The position numbers and the translations under genes were made by a program. Of a stretch of DNA of 64,000 bases, positions 21,716-33,235 are shown in pieces; the stretch's first letter is position 1; each line of letters starts with the position of its first letter. The stretch covers positions 143,114,998 to 143,178,997 of the forward strand of contig OY829326.1 of NCBI GenBank assembly GCA_963691655.1, in the 5' to 3' direction. Source of the DNA: Toxonevra muliebris (taxonomy: Eukaryota; Arthropoda; Insecta; Diptera; Pallopteridae). Under the pieces are notes generated by a model, which did not search any database, was not told where the DNA came from, and saw only the letters and a program-made list of their open reading frames with translations.

Positions 21716-23031
21716 AATGGATGCGTGCAAGGCACGCAAGATATTTGATGTGTAAACAGTTAAACCAACTGAATGCCATATACATAAGCTCACATATGTA
21801 TAGCCATTTATAGGGATTTGATGTATAATCTACTTATATGCTTAGGTAAATAATTCAAATTAAAAGAATTATTGTATAAAGTCAAAAATTTATTAGATAT
21901 CATTATCTTTTATATATATGTAATAGCCCAATTCACTATCAATTGCAAATGGCCTTGCATCAATGCAAATGCAAATTTTTGTTCCATATCGCATGTATTT
22001 GTTGTTGTGATAGCAGAAACATTTTGCATTTGCACCAAATCGTGAATAGGGTTGATATGTTGTAGTTGAATCATTTTTCTTTTACTCAATGCATCGGGCA
22101 CGATATGCTCGCATATACGCAACTGCAATTGCATCTTTTTTTCCGCGCTTTAAGTTTTTCTTCCTGTCGATTTGAAATTTTATTGAATTTGAAAATTTTA
22201 CATAACGTCGTATAGGTATATGAATTTGTACACACATACTCTAAATCAATTCTCAGGCGACGATAAGTGCTTTCCGCATTTAACATTAGAAAGGCAACAG
22301 AGGTGACCAGTCACTCCACTACTTTTTAAAAGCACCGCAAAGAGATTTGCCATAACTGCATTTAATAAAAATAATAAACAATGTATTTTCTTTGTAGAAA
22401 ATAAGTGATTTTATAATAAATAAGTTTGATTCTTTCTGTTTAACATATTTGCTAATTACATAGATAAAAAAGGGTTGCCTTTCTAAGGTTAACGCTCAAA
22501 GCAAAATTTTTATAATGCCGTGGTTTGCTATCATTATCACTACATTTTGTTTATACATTTATTGAATCCTAGATTCTTTATTATTATCATTTTGTATTGT
22601 TTTTATTTTTAAAAAAATATTTAATTTTAATGCAATCTAACTAACCGAATGCAAAACCTTTCAAACGCCTGTGTTTGCTACGGCAACTTCTCTGCTTGTA
22701 TGGTATAGTCGATCTCCACACGTTTAACACCAACAAATAATTCTGCCACGAATAAATGTACACACACATTTTGTTTTCGTATGTGCATATATGAGTGAGT
22801 AAATTGATCGAAACATAAACAAACAAACTCCGCTCGTATTTTAATTTCTCCCTCTCTTCTTCTCTTCTCTCTTCTCTTTGTTGTTTAGAGTAGCACAGTT
22901 ATGCCGCGCAGTAGTGTGAGCGAGAGAGGAACTGGACGGTACAGTTATCTTACATCTTACGATACAGTTATTCTTACATTTTACACATTTGAAATTTTGC
23001 CCATACCGCGAGCTAAAATGTTTAAACATCA
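21716..23031 (-). mobile_element. HINE copy B (reverse orientation)
   Basis: On the minus strand this copy starts at 23031 (TGATGTTTAAACA) and ends near 21716 with the hairpin TGCGTGC-CTT-GCACGCA, whose 7-bp stem is perfect here. The subterminal repeat TGATGTGTAAACA lies at 21746-21758. The captured TTAA-flanked MITE is 22284-22488, with TTAA on both sides. One arm of the 26-bp palindrome has been lost. The copy is nested in the Tc1 element. Confidence 0.72.
22284..22488. mobile_element. TTAA-type MITE inside HINE copy B
   Basis: The left end CATTAGAAAGGCAAC and the right end GTTGCCTTTCTAAGG are nearly exact inverted repeats flanked by TTAA (22280-22283 and 22489-22492). It is orthologous by position to the inserts in copies A and C, so it was captured before the HINE spread. 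Confidence 0.65.
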
Positions 23032-23130
23032 AAAAAAAATTACATTCACTAAAACAAAATCAGGTTTAAGTCCCATTTTAAACGATTTTCTAGAAATTGG
23101 TGGGTGGTGTGGTTTTTGTGACCGCCAGTG

Positions 23131-24799
23131 TATGTATACCATTGAAAAGGTTGAATTTTTAGCTTTTTCAAAATTATATGGAAGTTTTTAGCACTTTTAG
23201 TATTTAGGTTATGTATTGAACATATGAAAAAATTAATTTTTGTTTATTTTCATAGTATCAAGAAAAATTTGTAAGCATTCTTCCCAAAATATAATGATGA
23301 GGTCTTATTGTTCCATAAGACTATTTTCTATAAAAAAAACAAGTTTTTTCCAATTGCATTGGAACAGCATGAAACAGCAGGATACTCCTCAAACTTGGTA
23401 CTAGAGGTTGATTAGTAAATAAAAATTAATTTTTCATTAGTCTAAAATGTGGTCTAATAGTAAGATTTTGTAAAAAAAAAGATATTTTGACGGTTTTTAT
23501 TATTTTTTTTTTTTACCCCTGTACACATCATACAAAAATCTGCAAAAATTCTGTTTTAATTATTGATAGGTAACTAATGAATGGCGAAATTTAAAGAAGT
23601 AGTTGCTTGATTCCAATGTGAATAAAATTATATGCAAATATTTTTGCAATTTTTTGCGTCATGAATTATGCATTGAAAAATCTGCAAAAATTCACAGAAG
23701 TGTCTTCTATTGAAAAAAAAACAAAAAACAACGCTAATTTTTTCAACATTTTTCTATAGTTTAGCTATAAAAAAATGAAAAACGAGAATTGGCGGATAAT
23801 GATCAGAAAATTTGACAAAATCATCTCTTGGTTAACCTCTTCCATATGGGCGGTGCAAGATTTGGCGGCTGAATTAAAATGGGAACCCGGCTATGCCTTT
23901 TAAATTCATATACATATACGCTGAGTTATCCCATGGGAGTAAAAATTTTCATAAAGGTGTTCCCTTTTCCAATTAAATTTGAGTCACAACACAAATTTAT
24001 TGAAAGTAGGTTATAGATGTAAGTACCTATGTATTTTTCACATTCTCCAAATACCAGAAGTTACTCAATTCAAAATTACTTTTCATTTACAAAGTACACA
24101 CGCATACATACAATGAATATCCTTTCGTATACTGTATTTATTTGAGAATGTATGTGTGCATGTTCGTATATAAATTTCATTGATTTCAAAGTAAATTTTT
24201 GTTCATATTTTCAATGTAAAACGGAAATGAAAATGGCACAAAGTGAAACATGGCAACATTTCCGTTTTTGAAGGAACAAACATAGCATTCATGTGTAAAG
24301 CGGTTAATAGGTTTTATGAGATTTTTCATATGCACTTTAGAACATTAATACAGACATCCATATTTATGTGCATTTTGTGTGCAGCACATATTGATATGTA
24401 TGTATATATGCGTTTATGTATATATGTATGTATAGTAATGCACTCGTAATGTAAGCTTTGAATATCATATATCAACATTGATATTTTATGCAGATGCTGT
24501 TATTTTTGATAGAAAATTTTGTTTTTAACTTATGTGCAATAAATTTGTATTTAAGAATGTCTGTTCTGTTGTATCAAACTGTTCAAAATCCATTGACAAA
24601 TCAATTCGTAAAATGTTTTTTGTTTTTTTTTTTAATTTATGATAAACAAGATTAAATATGGAATTTGTGTTAAAGTGTAATGTATGAAATTTTTAAATTT
24701 TACGGAACAAAAAATAGTTTTCGGGGAAGTCCATAGAATTGAAAAAAAAATTTTCATATAATCTGAATTTTCTTGATGGGATATTTTTTTTTTATTTTT
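23131..24799. other. AT-rich intergenic, no gene seen
   Basis: Poly-A/T tracts and TATGTA runs near 24390-24440. No supported frame. The T-rich stretch at 24785-24800 probably belongs to the poly(A) end of the adjoining minus-strand LINE. Confidence 0.4.
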
Positions 24800-25610
24800 G
24801 CGGTTGAGAAGGTAAAAATGTCTCCCACATCATCAAACTGTCGTCACAGCTTGGTATTTGGGGTTGCACCCACTAAAACATCCTCCTCATTCTCTTGAGA
24901 CTTGGTTCCATCCTGGAACCGTTGCTACATTACTTCAGGGTGGAGTCTCGTTTTGTCCTTCTTCCGCTTCTTCTTACGTTGCACGTCTTCGACGTATCTT
25001 GCCACGTGTCTCCAATTGTCTTCGCTGACCAGCATGGTTTCAACTGCGCTGTCAGTTGTGAATACTCCAGTCACATTTTCCAAGGCCTCGCGCTGTGTTT
25101 ACCACCTCGTGCATTGGAAGAATGTGTGTTCTGCGTCATCCAGTTTCGAGTCGCCATATACGCAATCAGGTCGCTCTGCTTTCCCGATGGCATTCAGATA
25201 TTTGCGGAAGTAACCATGTCCTGATAGGAATTGCATCAGGTAATAGTTGACCTCGCCAAATCGTCTATTTAGCCAAATGCTTAAGTCAGGAATGAGCTTG
25301 GCTGTCCACCTTCCTCGGGTATCGGTGTTCCATCGTTCTTGCCATTTCCTCATTGTTTCCAGCTTTACGTCTTGTGCCGTTGTCCTCATGTTGTTGCTTA
25401 TCTTCTTCAGCTTTCATATTTCCTTACGCTCGTGAGCCAGTAGGTCAATAGGTGTCGTTCCGGTGATCACCAGTACTGCGGCCTGCGACACTGTGCGGTT
25501 TGCTGAAGCAGTCCGCTGTACCGACGATAAGACCCTCTTTTTATATTTCACATTTAACACGTCAGCCCATATCTCACATCCATACAGTAAAACTTTGGAA
25601 CCATTTATTG
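24800..25610 (-). pseudogene. R1-clade LINE, 3' part of reverse transcriptase ORF
   Basis: Reading minus, the fragment opens with VLLYGCEIWAD (C-terminal reverse transcriptase region), then PIDLLAHERKEI, WQERWNTDTRGRW and LIPDLSIWLNR. Next come GEVNYYLMQFLSGHGYFRKY and the terminal zinc-finger-like AERPDCVYG followed by AEHTFFQCTRW. These are characteristic of R1-type non-LTR retrotransposons. A stop after HERKEI and another after CTRW break the frame. The 5' part, including endonuclease and polymerase core, is missing, as expected of 5'-truncated insertions. The element would copy itself through target-primed reverse transcription. A related fragment is at 51384-51755. Confidence 0.85.
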
Positions 25611-26415
25611 GACGATAATAAGATTTGGTATGAAAATATTATTTTTAATGGAATTCTGTGGGAAATATAAGTTTGATTGGATTAGTGGGTGTGGCTCCTC
25701 TCTATTAACTATTTGTGGTACAGTATTGAAAGTTGGTACGAAAATTTTGATTGCCAGTGGAATGCTACAAGAAAATTGTGAATAAGTTACAGAAAATACA
25801 AAATAAATGCTTGTGATGGTATATCTTAGCATACTTACCATAGTAAGTAGTTTAGGTTAAAGGAAAGTTTTCAGAAAATAAGAGCACTCAAATCATAAAT
25901 TGATTCGCTATTGTATCCATCGTAAGTTCCCAACGGCTTCTGATGAACCTCATTCGTTGTGTAGGTGAAATATCCGTCAATTCTCCGAAAAGCCTGTCTC
26001 CTAAGAAACGAGGTCGATGAGTAGGAAGATTTGCCATTTTCAGGGTAAATTTAAAAACCATAAATGGGCTAATCAATTTTGATTGATATATTATAGCAGC
26101 AGGAGTTTTACTAATGTCTTCTAAAAAAGTTGCAAAAATGAGGTAGAAGTCGAATCGAATCGCCAACTCTTCTCAATCCCAGCATTATAGACTCTCCCAA
26201 ATTATCACAATTTCTGAATGATGTTAAATATAGGTATAAATGATTTAAGAAACCGTGAAAGGGATTGAAAGAATTTTGTGAACCTTTTCCTTAGACTCCT
26301 TTCTTCGACAGAAAGTCAAAAATTTAAAAGTTTAATGAAATATATTTTTCTTTTCAGTGGAAATTACATAAGAATACAATTTTTCTTGAAATGATGTACT
26401 CACATACATACATAT
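25611..26415. other. Unassigned, no gene seen
   Basis: The minus-strand frames 25605-25841 and 25888-26166 are open but carry no recognised motif. The upstream end of the LINE at about 25610 is abrupt. Confidence 0.35.
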
Positions 26416-27246
26416 TGTGACGGCACAATTTTGGGCCAATCAAATTGTTCCGCACAACGTAGCATTGTTCCCACTGGGCAGGGGACGACACAGCGTTTTC
26501 TCCTCTGGTACAACCACGAAGAATAAGTCACGTACACTAAAAGGTACCAAGAAGTAGGCTGTGTATAAAAGCAGCTGCGCAAGGCAAATAGCTCTGAGGT
26601 TGCACAAACCGGCAAGACGACTACATCGTGGGACTACGCATTCGGGTGAGTAGAAGACATGCAGTAGGAATAGCAATAAGTATCCAAGTATTTGGTATTG
26701 TATAGCTGGCTTAACCCCACCATACAATACTAAAAACTTTAACCAGACCGTGTGGTGCCAATTGGATGGTATAGTCCCTACCATATGACCCCAGACGGAC
26801 TGTCGGAAGCTTGAGGCAGCGTAGAAAAATAGCAGGACAATTACGGACGCTCTACTCCGCCCGAATCCCGTAGTCGCTGCGCCGCCAGTATACGGTACTG
26901 TAATTAACTGTTACGTGCACCAACGGTCTGCAAGTTCGCCTACCAGGCGTATCATCCACAGTCGTCCACGCTCAGCAAGTTCGCCCTATCAGGCGTATCA
27001 TCCATTGTAGACCACGCTCCGCACGCTCGAACGCGAGAGGATAGTGCAACCGGATTGTGTATGTATTATTATTATTATTAAAATTATAGAAAACAAAGTG
27101 AATTAAAGAATATGTATTGAATTTAAAAAGAATGTGTCTCAATAAAGAAATTGAGAGCTCCCTGCAAAATAATAAATTTCTGTAACCAACGAACCACTAG
27201 AGCCCGCTGAGTTCTACCACTGCCTTTGGGAGAACGTTGCGTTACA
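26416..27246 (+). mobile_element. Solo Gypsy-type LTR (family member 2)
   Basis: The 831-bp unit starts TGTGACGGCAC and ends GCGTTACA, with the 4-bp duplication ATAT on both sides (26412-26415, 27247-27250). A TATAAAAG box (26564-26571) and an AATAAA (27141-27146) sit in promoter and polyadenylation positions. The 3' block matches the LTR ending at 4184. An internal 44-bp tandem duplication (26930-27017) begins GCAAGTTCGCC. ATAT targets and 4-bp duplications are typical of Ty3/Gypsy and errantivirus-like elements. No coding region remains between LTRs, so this is a recombination product. Confidence 0.82.
26930..27017 (+). repeat. 44-bp tandem duplication in the LTR
   Basis: Two units start GCAAGTTCGCC at 26930 and 26974 and share AGGCGTATCATCCA and CCACGCTC, with a few substitutions. 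Confidence 0.85.
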
Positions 27247-28584
27247 ATATATTGCATGAAACTTATGACACAAACACTTCAAGATAACTGAAGTATATGT
27301 TATGTTAGCAATTAAAGTCACTACAACAACAAGTTTAATATACACATGTATGTCTATAGCAATTTATAAATATGTACAAACAATCATCTTATTAATCAAA
27401 CATTGTACTAGACTAGTTAAAGTGACTTGAACAACGCAATGTCACGCTATGTTTAACATAATATGTACTAAAACAAACATATAAACCTAGTACATAGATG
27501 CCTTATGTAAATATTTGATTATATACTCATTCTCTTGTTGGCGTTGGTGTTGTTTTTGTACAAGGCACTTGAAGTTGTTGTTGCTGCCGCTGCTGCTGCT
27601 GTTGATGCCACTGCTATTTGTCTACAACAATTATTATGCTGACAACACGCTGATTATACTGAATGATACGGATAAGCATCACTTCACACAGTCATCAAGT
27701 TGTACAAGTATCTATAAGATGAAACAAACAAACAAACAAGAAAACAACAACAACAACAACAACAAAAAGGAGCAAACAAAATGTAAGAAGATTTTCTTTT
27801 TTAGGATTGTTGACAGAAACCACTTTTTATGCACATATTATTTCTCTTATTGCTTCATTTTCTTTGAATATATTATTTAAAATATTTAATAACAAAAATT
27901 ATGCAAATAAAGGCTGACTACTAACATTTTTAGAGAACTGTAATAGGTTTACATATATTTTTGAATAGTTTAAATAAACAACTAAATTTAATACTTTACA
28001 TATGTATGTGGATACATAATTGAAAATTTACAAATCTCATTATTTTATAGGAAAATGTAAAATTTAATTAGAGTACATCGACATAATATATTTACATACC
28101 ATTACATCCATAGCTACACACATACATATGTACTTAAACTTTCCACCTACCCAGCGGAGAAGGTGGCGTTCCAGAATTAATAAAATCGATACATGAAGTT
28201 TGAAAAGATAATGAACCCAATTGCAAAACTGTATTGGAATCCCAACATTTCCCGCAGCTACTTTCTGAGGCATATAAATGTTGGAAAGGCTTCGTAGAAA
28301 TGTAATTAGCATTCCCGCATGTCTACAAACTGCGGTTACCGGTCGCATTACAATCTGCATTGTGAGATTTGTTAGCTCTCAATTCGTACACATCAACTTT
28401 TAATCTAATTTGGGAGGTTTCTCTCGTTAAAAAGAACGTGTATAATAAAGATTAGCATTACTCAAATATGTTTTCAAAATAAATAAAAAATAATAAAACA
28501 GTAAAAAAGATACCTCAAAAAAATATTATGAGATGAATAATGAAGATAGAGAGAGAGAGATTTGTAAAATGTTTTTGTAACTGT
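27247..28584. other. Intergenic with trinucleotide tracts
   Basis: A TTG/CTG tract (about 27565-27612) and a CAA tract (about 27743-27766) give an artefactual Leu- and Asn-rich frame (27515-27880). A GA tract lies at 28546-28560. No element ends or coding motifs. Confidence 0.45.
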
Positions 28585-28800
28585 CCAGAGCAAAACTGAT
28601 CAGGCTAGAGACAGGACTGAAAACCAGATTAAAATTTACCGGAACAAAAAGCAATCCAAGATCAAATAAAAAACGACCAGATTTCAACCAAAAACCAAAC
28701 CAAAATTCAGCCCAAAATTAAGTCTCAAAAACCAAAACTCCTAGCCCAACACAGACCAACACTCATACAAAAATTCAAACTTAAAATAAAACAGCCAGAC
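28585..28800 (-). repeat. Reverse-strand patch of the CCAAAATTCAGA-type motif
   Basis: ACCAAAATTCAG-like words recur (for example AACCAAACCAAAATTCAGCC), the reverse complement of the filler motif seen at 1-1000 and 47340-48660. It probably is a fragment of the same hAT-type family in opposite orientation, but no terminus is visible. Confidence 0.4.
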
Positions 28801-28806
28801 CATTAA

Positions 28807-28933
28807 CCTTTAGAGTACCGGGTGGCCACTATATATATTGACGTTTATATTTATCGAATAGACTTCCGATTAATAAAAATGTTCACATAAAAGAATTTTA
28901 AATTTCTGTGGAAAATTGCCGGCCCTTTAAAGG
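28807..28933. mobile_element. TTAA-type (piggyBac-like) MITE, 127 bp
   Basis: The left end CCTTTAGAGTACCGGG and the reverse complement of the right end, CCTTTAAAGGGCCGG, are similar, and TTAA flanks both sides (28803-28806, 28934-28937). There is no coding sequence. It differs from the TTAA-type insert of the HINE copies. Confidence 0.65.
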
Positions 28934-28937
28934 TTAA

Positions 28938-29342
28938 ATAAAATAAGAAATTATACCATAATCGATTGAAGTTTTCGTTAAATGGGATCATTTAAATGGA
29001 GTCTTATAGTTGCGAGGGCCAAGGGTCGAAGGAGACAAGGTTAAAACCGTGGCTTAATAATTAGGTTGTCACCAGCATAGCTCTCTTTTTCTTCCCGATT
29101 TATTCGTCTAATTCTAATGTCAAATAAATCAAGCAAAAATATATGTGAGCAAAATAAATCAAAATACGTTATGAATTTGACAGAAGAAAGGAATTTCCAA
29201 CCTTGCCTACAGAAACAAAATATATAGCCGATTTTGTTTTTGTAGTGCTGCTATAACTTTATTATTGAGACATGGTTAAAACTGTGAATGTCTTACAAGC
29301 GAATGAGTCCTGTGAAATCTATTATAGCTGTCATGATTTGTG
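28938..29342. other. Intergenic, no gene seen
   Basis: No motif or boundary recognised in about 400 bp of AT-rich sequence. Confidence 0.35.
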
Positions 29343-29698
29343 TAGGAATTTTTGGTTGGTAAGAAACTAAGCCATCTGGTGTCTAGGTTCATGCCACTGA
29401 AAGCAGAACCCTATCTCGACGGAATAAAATAACACTCTATAAAACCCTTATCGCTTTACATCCCAATGTATAACGCTGAAACATGGACATTAACGACCCA
29501 TGATGAAGTGAAGAGGAGCATTCGAGAGGAATATACTTCGCATGATCTATGGCACAATATGCTTGAGCTGTACGCCGATACTGGCTTAGTCAAGCGCATA
29601 GGAAATTGCAAATTGCCTTACAGAGGTGACTCGCAAAGCTTTATTGAGGCGGCCAAAAACGATCATCGGTTATAGTGCCAAGTAAGTAAGTAAGTAAC
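29343..29698 (+). pseudogene. RTE-like LINE, internally deleted fragment with AAGT tail
   Basis: The first 75 bp align with the endonuclease fragment at 33130-33205: both have GGTTGGYAAG, then GCCATCTGGT, then AGGTTCATGC. Immediately after this the sequence jumps to the C-terminal end of a reverse transcriptase ORF: LYKTLI, then YNAETWTLTTHDEVKRS and LYADTGLVKRI (29466-29675). The middle of the element is gone. The 3' end is a short AAGT repeat (29679-29698). Endonuclease of this type is widely mis-annotated as craniofacial development protein 2 and belongs to RTE/BovB-like LINEs. Microsatellite-like tails fit that clade. Clade assignment is moderate. Confidence 0.68.
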
Positions 29699-31388
29699 TT
29701 CATAGTTAATTGTAAATCTGTGGTAACTGCAGTAATGTTTTGTTGTAAAACTTTGTTTTAAAAATTAGGGAATTAGAGAGGATTTACGACGAATGAAATA
29801 TATCACACCAGATAAGATGAAACTGTGAATATCCCTAATATTGTTTGGTTTGCTGAGAAGATTTTAAAAGCTTATAACCATTCTTATATTTATACCTTAA
29901 ATTGAAAAAATATTTATAAGTTTTGTAAAATGGTTTTATTATTTTTGGGAAATGCTGCTAAGGCATTATTTCATAATCTTTTTATCTTTCAAACGGAGTA
30001 TCATTAAAAGGGAATATGTTCAAATTTATGGTACCTTGTCAACTAAGTTTTGGCTTAATTGTGAAACCAACGGTTCATCATCTATCCCGATTCCTGTGAT
30101 ATCTAATACAATGCTGAGTCAATACTTGTACTAGTCAATGAGTACTAGCATGAGACCATAGCATTAGTATTTTCGAAAATATTCTTTAACATATCGAGCG
30201 AAGAGCACTAGAAACGCTTCCGATGCGTATCTTTCAGCTACTGGGAGTGTAAAATATCAAAGAAAAACTCAAATTCAAAGAAAGACATATATATTTGTGT
30301 TTGTGTATGTAAGTGTATGAGTAAATTTAGCAGACAAATTTTTGAAAAACCACAAAAAGGTAAAACAAATCTTATGTACTTATATGCAGACATGTAGATG
30401 CATACAAGATAAAGATGGAAGAAGTTACAGTCACCAAAATGATTGGATACGGTATTCAAGTGTCAGTTGTGGTTTTTGTGTGGAATACGTGTGGATGTTA
30501 AAGAAAATAAATCGCAGGTGATTGCCTACATATACATATGTAAATATGTATATGGAATATGAAGGAATATGCACTTGGGTATAGCAAAGTGGGAAATGTA
30601 TTTTATGGTTTCAATTCTCTCCTTTTACTCTACGAGTCTATGGAAAAATCTAAAAATATTTTATTTAGAATCCAATAAATTTTTATCAATAATTATCCCT
30701 TTTGTTAGTATAGGATACGCCTATCTAAATACATGTACATATATTCTCTTGGTATACTTTTAAATAATTCAATTTTTAGTAAATTAAAAGCAATAAAATA
30801 TTTATTAAATCATTACGAAAAAGTAAGAAGTTATTTCAATATATTATCACATATTAAGACTTTGATTAATTTAATTTAAAAGCACTTGAATATCTGTAAC
30901 TTTATAAATTATAAATACTCATGTTATTTTATAAAGAGCTTATTACATTATTATTGAAGTCAGTGAAGCATCTATATTTATTCTTGAGATATTGGCATAA
31001 ACTAAAATAGTTATACTAAAGTCCAACTTGATCCTGATTTATTAATACGTAACATCTTTTGCCAATAGTATTTGTTCCCAATTTTTTGATTTTTACAAAT
31101 TTGGTTTAAGTCACAGTGAAAAGTAGAATCAATTGAGGCCTTTATATCTGTTAAAAAAATCATAAGCTTAGACCCAACGATGGCATACATACATATATGT
31201 ACAGTAAAAATAAAAACGAACCAAACAAGAAATAAAATATTACAATCAAAAACATAAAATTTTATGTCATAGTTAAATTCATAAGTATCTGTCTTTCACT
31301 TGACGTTGGGTTTATAGAATTATAGTAAAAATGTGACCATAATATTGGCCGTCGAATGACACACACTTATGCAAACATAGTTGAGTAG
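29699..31388. other. AT-rich intergenic, no gene seen
   Basis: The frames 29952-30134, 30238-30459 and 30569-30763 are low-complexity and unrecognised. No repeat boundaries identified. Confidence 0.4.
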
Positions 31389-31390
31389 TA

Positions 31391-32602
31391 AGGAGTGAGA
31401 TCGAAAAAAATCTTAGCATATATAAAATTCAATAATTTTTAAACAGTTGATCTTAGAGTTTTGATTTTTTTTATTTAATTTTGGTAAGCCTTCCATTAGA
31501 GATTTGATTTGAGAAACAGTGTGCCCATCTCCTTTTAAAATCTTCGATATTTTGGGACACTGTTTTTGTGCTCTTTAAGTTTCTTTTCACAAGAGCCCAA
31601 TATCTCTCCACTGGTCTTAGCTCCGGACAATTTGGAGGATTGAAATTGGCATCTCTTGGTACAAAAACTATGTTATTACTTTGGTACCACTACAGAGCTT
31701 TCTTGCCGTAGTGACATGATGCCAAATCCGGCCAAAAATATGTGGACACATTGTGCTCTCTTATGAAAGGAAGAAGTCTTTTTTTCAAACATTCTTTGAT
31801 GTATATTTCGGTATTTATAGAGCCCACTGTAACAAATGACTTGCTTCTTTTGCCGCAACTGCATATAGCTTGCCATACCAGGAATTTTTTAGGAAATTTT
31901 GTTTGCTTTTGGATTCAAAATTGTTCTTCGACATTTCCTCGGGCATCAGCAACATAAAAATGTTGACCCGGAAGCTGCGTAAAATCTGCCAGTACATACA
32001 TTTCGTCGTCCATTATACAACATGAATATTTTTGTATGAAATTCAATTTTAATTTCCGAGACCTACTTTTGGCGTCTAAATTTTTTGCAGCATTCCTGTC
32101 TGGAACTTTTTGGACTTTGTATGTTTTCAAACCTGCATTGGCTTTAACTTTTCGCTCTCAAATAGTCAGAGCACTGGGCTAACCGGGCAGCTTTTCTACC
32201 AGATGTGTTGGGAGATCTTTTCAATATGCTTTCAATTTTCTTGGCTTTCCCAATATCATGTAGTCCTTGTTTTCTTCCCGAACCAGGTTTCCTATCGATG
32301 GTCAAATTCTCCTGAAACTGTTTAATAACACTGGAAACAGTTTGACGGCAGACCTTCAATTCTTTGGTTAATTTTTTTGTAGGACCAATTTGGATTTTTT
32401 TGAAAATTTTTAATAATTTTAAGACTTACTTCTTTTTCTTCACTTATTTTGATCAAACTCACAATAAATCAACATGTTTGTCATTAAAAATAACAACTGA
32501 CATACATTTTAAAGATAACTAGATCAAAGAAATTTTTCAATTTTACACCCAACAAAAATTATTAGGTAAAACGTGTGTTAAGATTTTTTCAATCTCACTC
32601 CT
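31391..32602 (-). mobile_element. Tc1/mariner-superfamily element, DD39E-like
   Basis: The terminal inverted repeats are about 30 bp, starting AGGAGTGAGATCGAAAAAAA on the left and AGGAGTGAGATTGAAAAAA on the right. TA flanks lie at 31389-31390 and 32603-32604. The 1212 bp length suits a single-gene element. The pseudogene runs 32462 to 31471 on the minus strand. The terminal sequence is unlike those of the other Tc1/mariner elements in the window, so it is a separate lineage. Confidence 0.88.
31471..32462 (-). pseudogene. Tc1/mariner-type transposase pseudogene (DD39E spacing)
   Basis: From 32462 (a GTG where ATG is expected): an N-terminal helix-turn-helix (NWSYKK, VCRQTVSSVIKQFQ), a GSGRK linker, LKLNFIQK, then MDDEMYV with the first acidic residue, FVTVGSINTEIYIKECL, YFWPDLASCHYGKKAL with the second, and CPELRPVERYWA with the third. 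I count 39 residues between the second and third acidic positions. At least one stop (after EEQF near 31915) and two frameshifts (near 32140 and 32360) inactivate it. Spacing beyond the common 34 residues is known for several named subgroups; I cannot place this one without a tree. Confidence 0.78.
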
Positions 32603-32604
32603 TA

Positions 32605-32984
32605 GTTAAAATAAAAGGCAAATATTCCAAGATACATATGTATGCAGTGAGGAAGGAAGGCAGCAGCTGTCAAAATAATAACTATTTGACATTTGATTTT
32701 AATGATGCCCACATTTTTTTAATTTAATACGATTTTTTACAATAGAGATTTTTTTGTCTATGAACATGGCTATGGCGTATTTAAAGTGGCAACTAGATAT
32801 TCAAATTGATAAGCATTTAACTAGCAATACATGATACAACCAAAAACCTTTCCGATAGTATCTTGTGGTGTTTAGAACGCACCACGTTAAAAATTATTAC
32901 ACTCAAAATATCTAATCAAGCTTCGGATAAGCAACCCCCTGCATATTTACTACCCCACAAACGTCACAAACGTCTAAAGGACCA
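32605..32984. other. Intergenic, no gene seen
   Basis: No repeat end or motif recognised. The sequence runs into the 5' truncation of a LINE fragment. Confidence 0.35.
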
Positions 32985-33235
32985 CGATTTAAGAATATGC
33001 ACCTGGAATATTCGAACCATTTATAAGGAACATGCCTTCGATAAATACCGAGCTCACATCACTGCAATTCAGAAAACCTGATGGACTGAACATGGTTGCT
33101 CTAAAACAGCATCCTGTGATATCTTTGGTGTTACTTGATGTTGGATTTGTGGTTGGCAAGAGATTGCGCCATCTGGTCTCGAGGTTCATGCAAGTGAACG
33201 TTCGTTTTAAAGAGTAATTCCTCATTAAAGTGTAA
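32985..33235 (+). pseudogene. RTE-like LINE endonuclease N-terminal fragment
   Basis: LRICTWNIRTIYK is the first conserved block of apurinic-type LINE endonucleases, and the Asn in TWNIRT is the usual catalytic-core residue. It is followed by ITAIQKT (usually ALQEIRW). In a shifted frame come WTEHGCSKTASCDIFG and GFVVGKRLRHLVSRFMQVN. At least two frameshifts or indels are present. Only about 80 residues of the roughly 220-residue domain remain. The same family as 29343-29698. Confidence 0.75.

Larger units (their letters stand above)
20205..23130 (+). mobile_element. Tc1-like element with HINE copy B nested inside
   Basis: The ends are CACTGGCGGTCACAAAAACC on the left and its near-exact complement on the right, with TA at 20203-20204 and 23131-23132. 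The total is 2926 bp, of which 21716-23031 is HINE copy B. Removing it leaves about 1.6 kb, the normal Tc1 size. The transposase pseudogene occupies about 20391-21495. The HINE therefore inserted after the Tc1 element did. Confidence 0.88.

Noticed and set aside
24895..25224. Two overlapping plus-strand frames of over 100 residues
   Set aside because: They are antisense shadows of the R1-type LINE ORF on the minus strand.
27515..27880. 121-residue frame with a Leu-rich and an Asn-rich stretch, possible membrane or neuronal protein
   Set aside because: Produced by CTG/TTG and CAA trinucleotide tracts. No other coding signal, and the frame ends in low-complexity AT-rich sequence.
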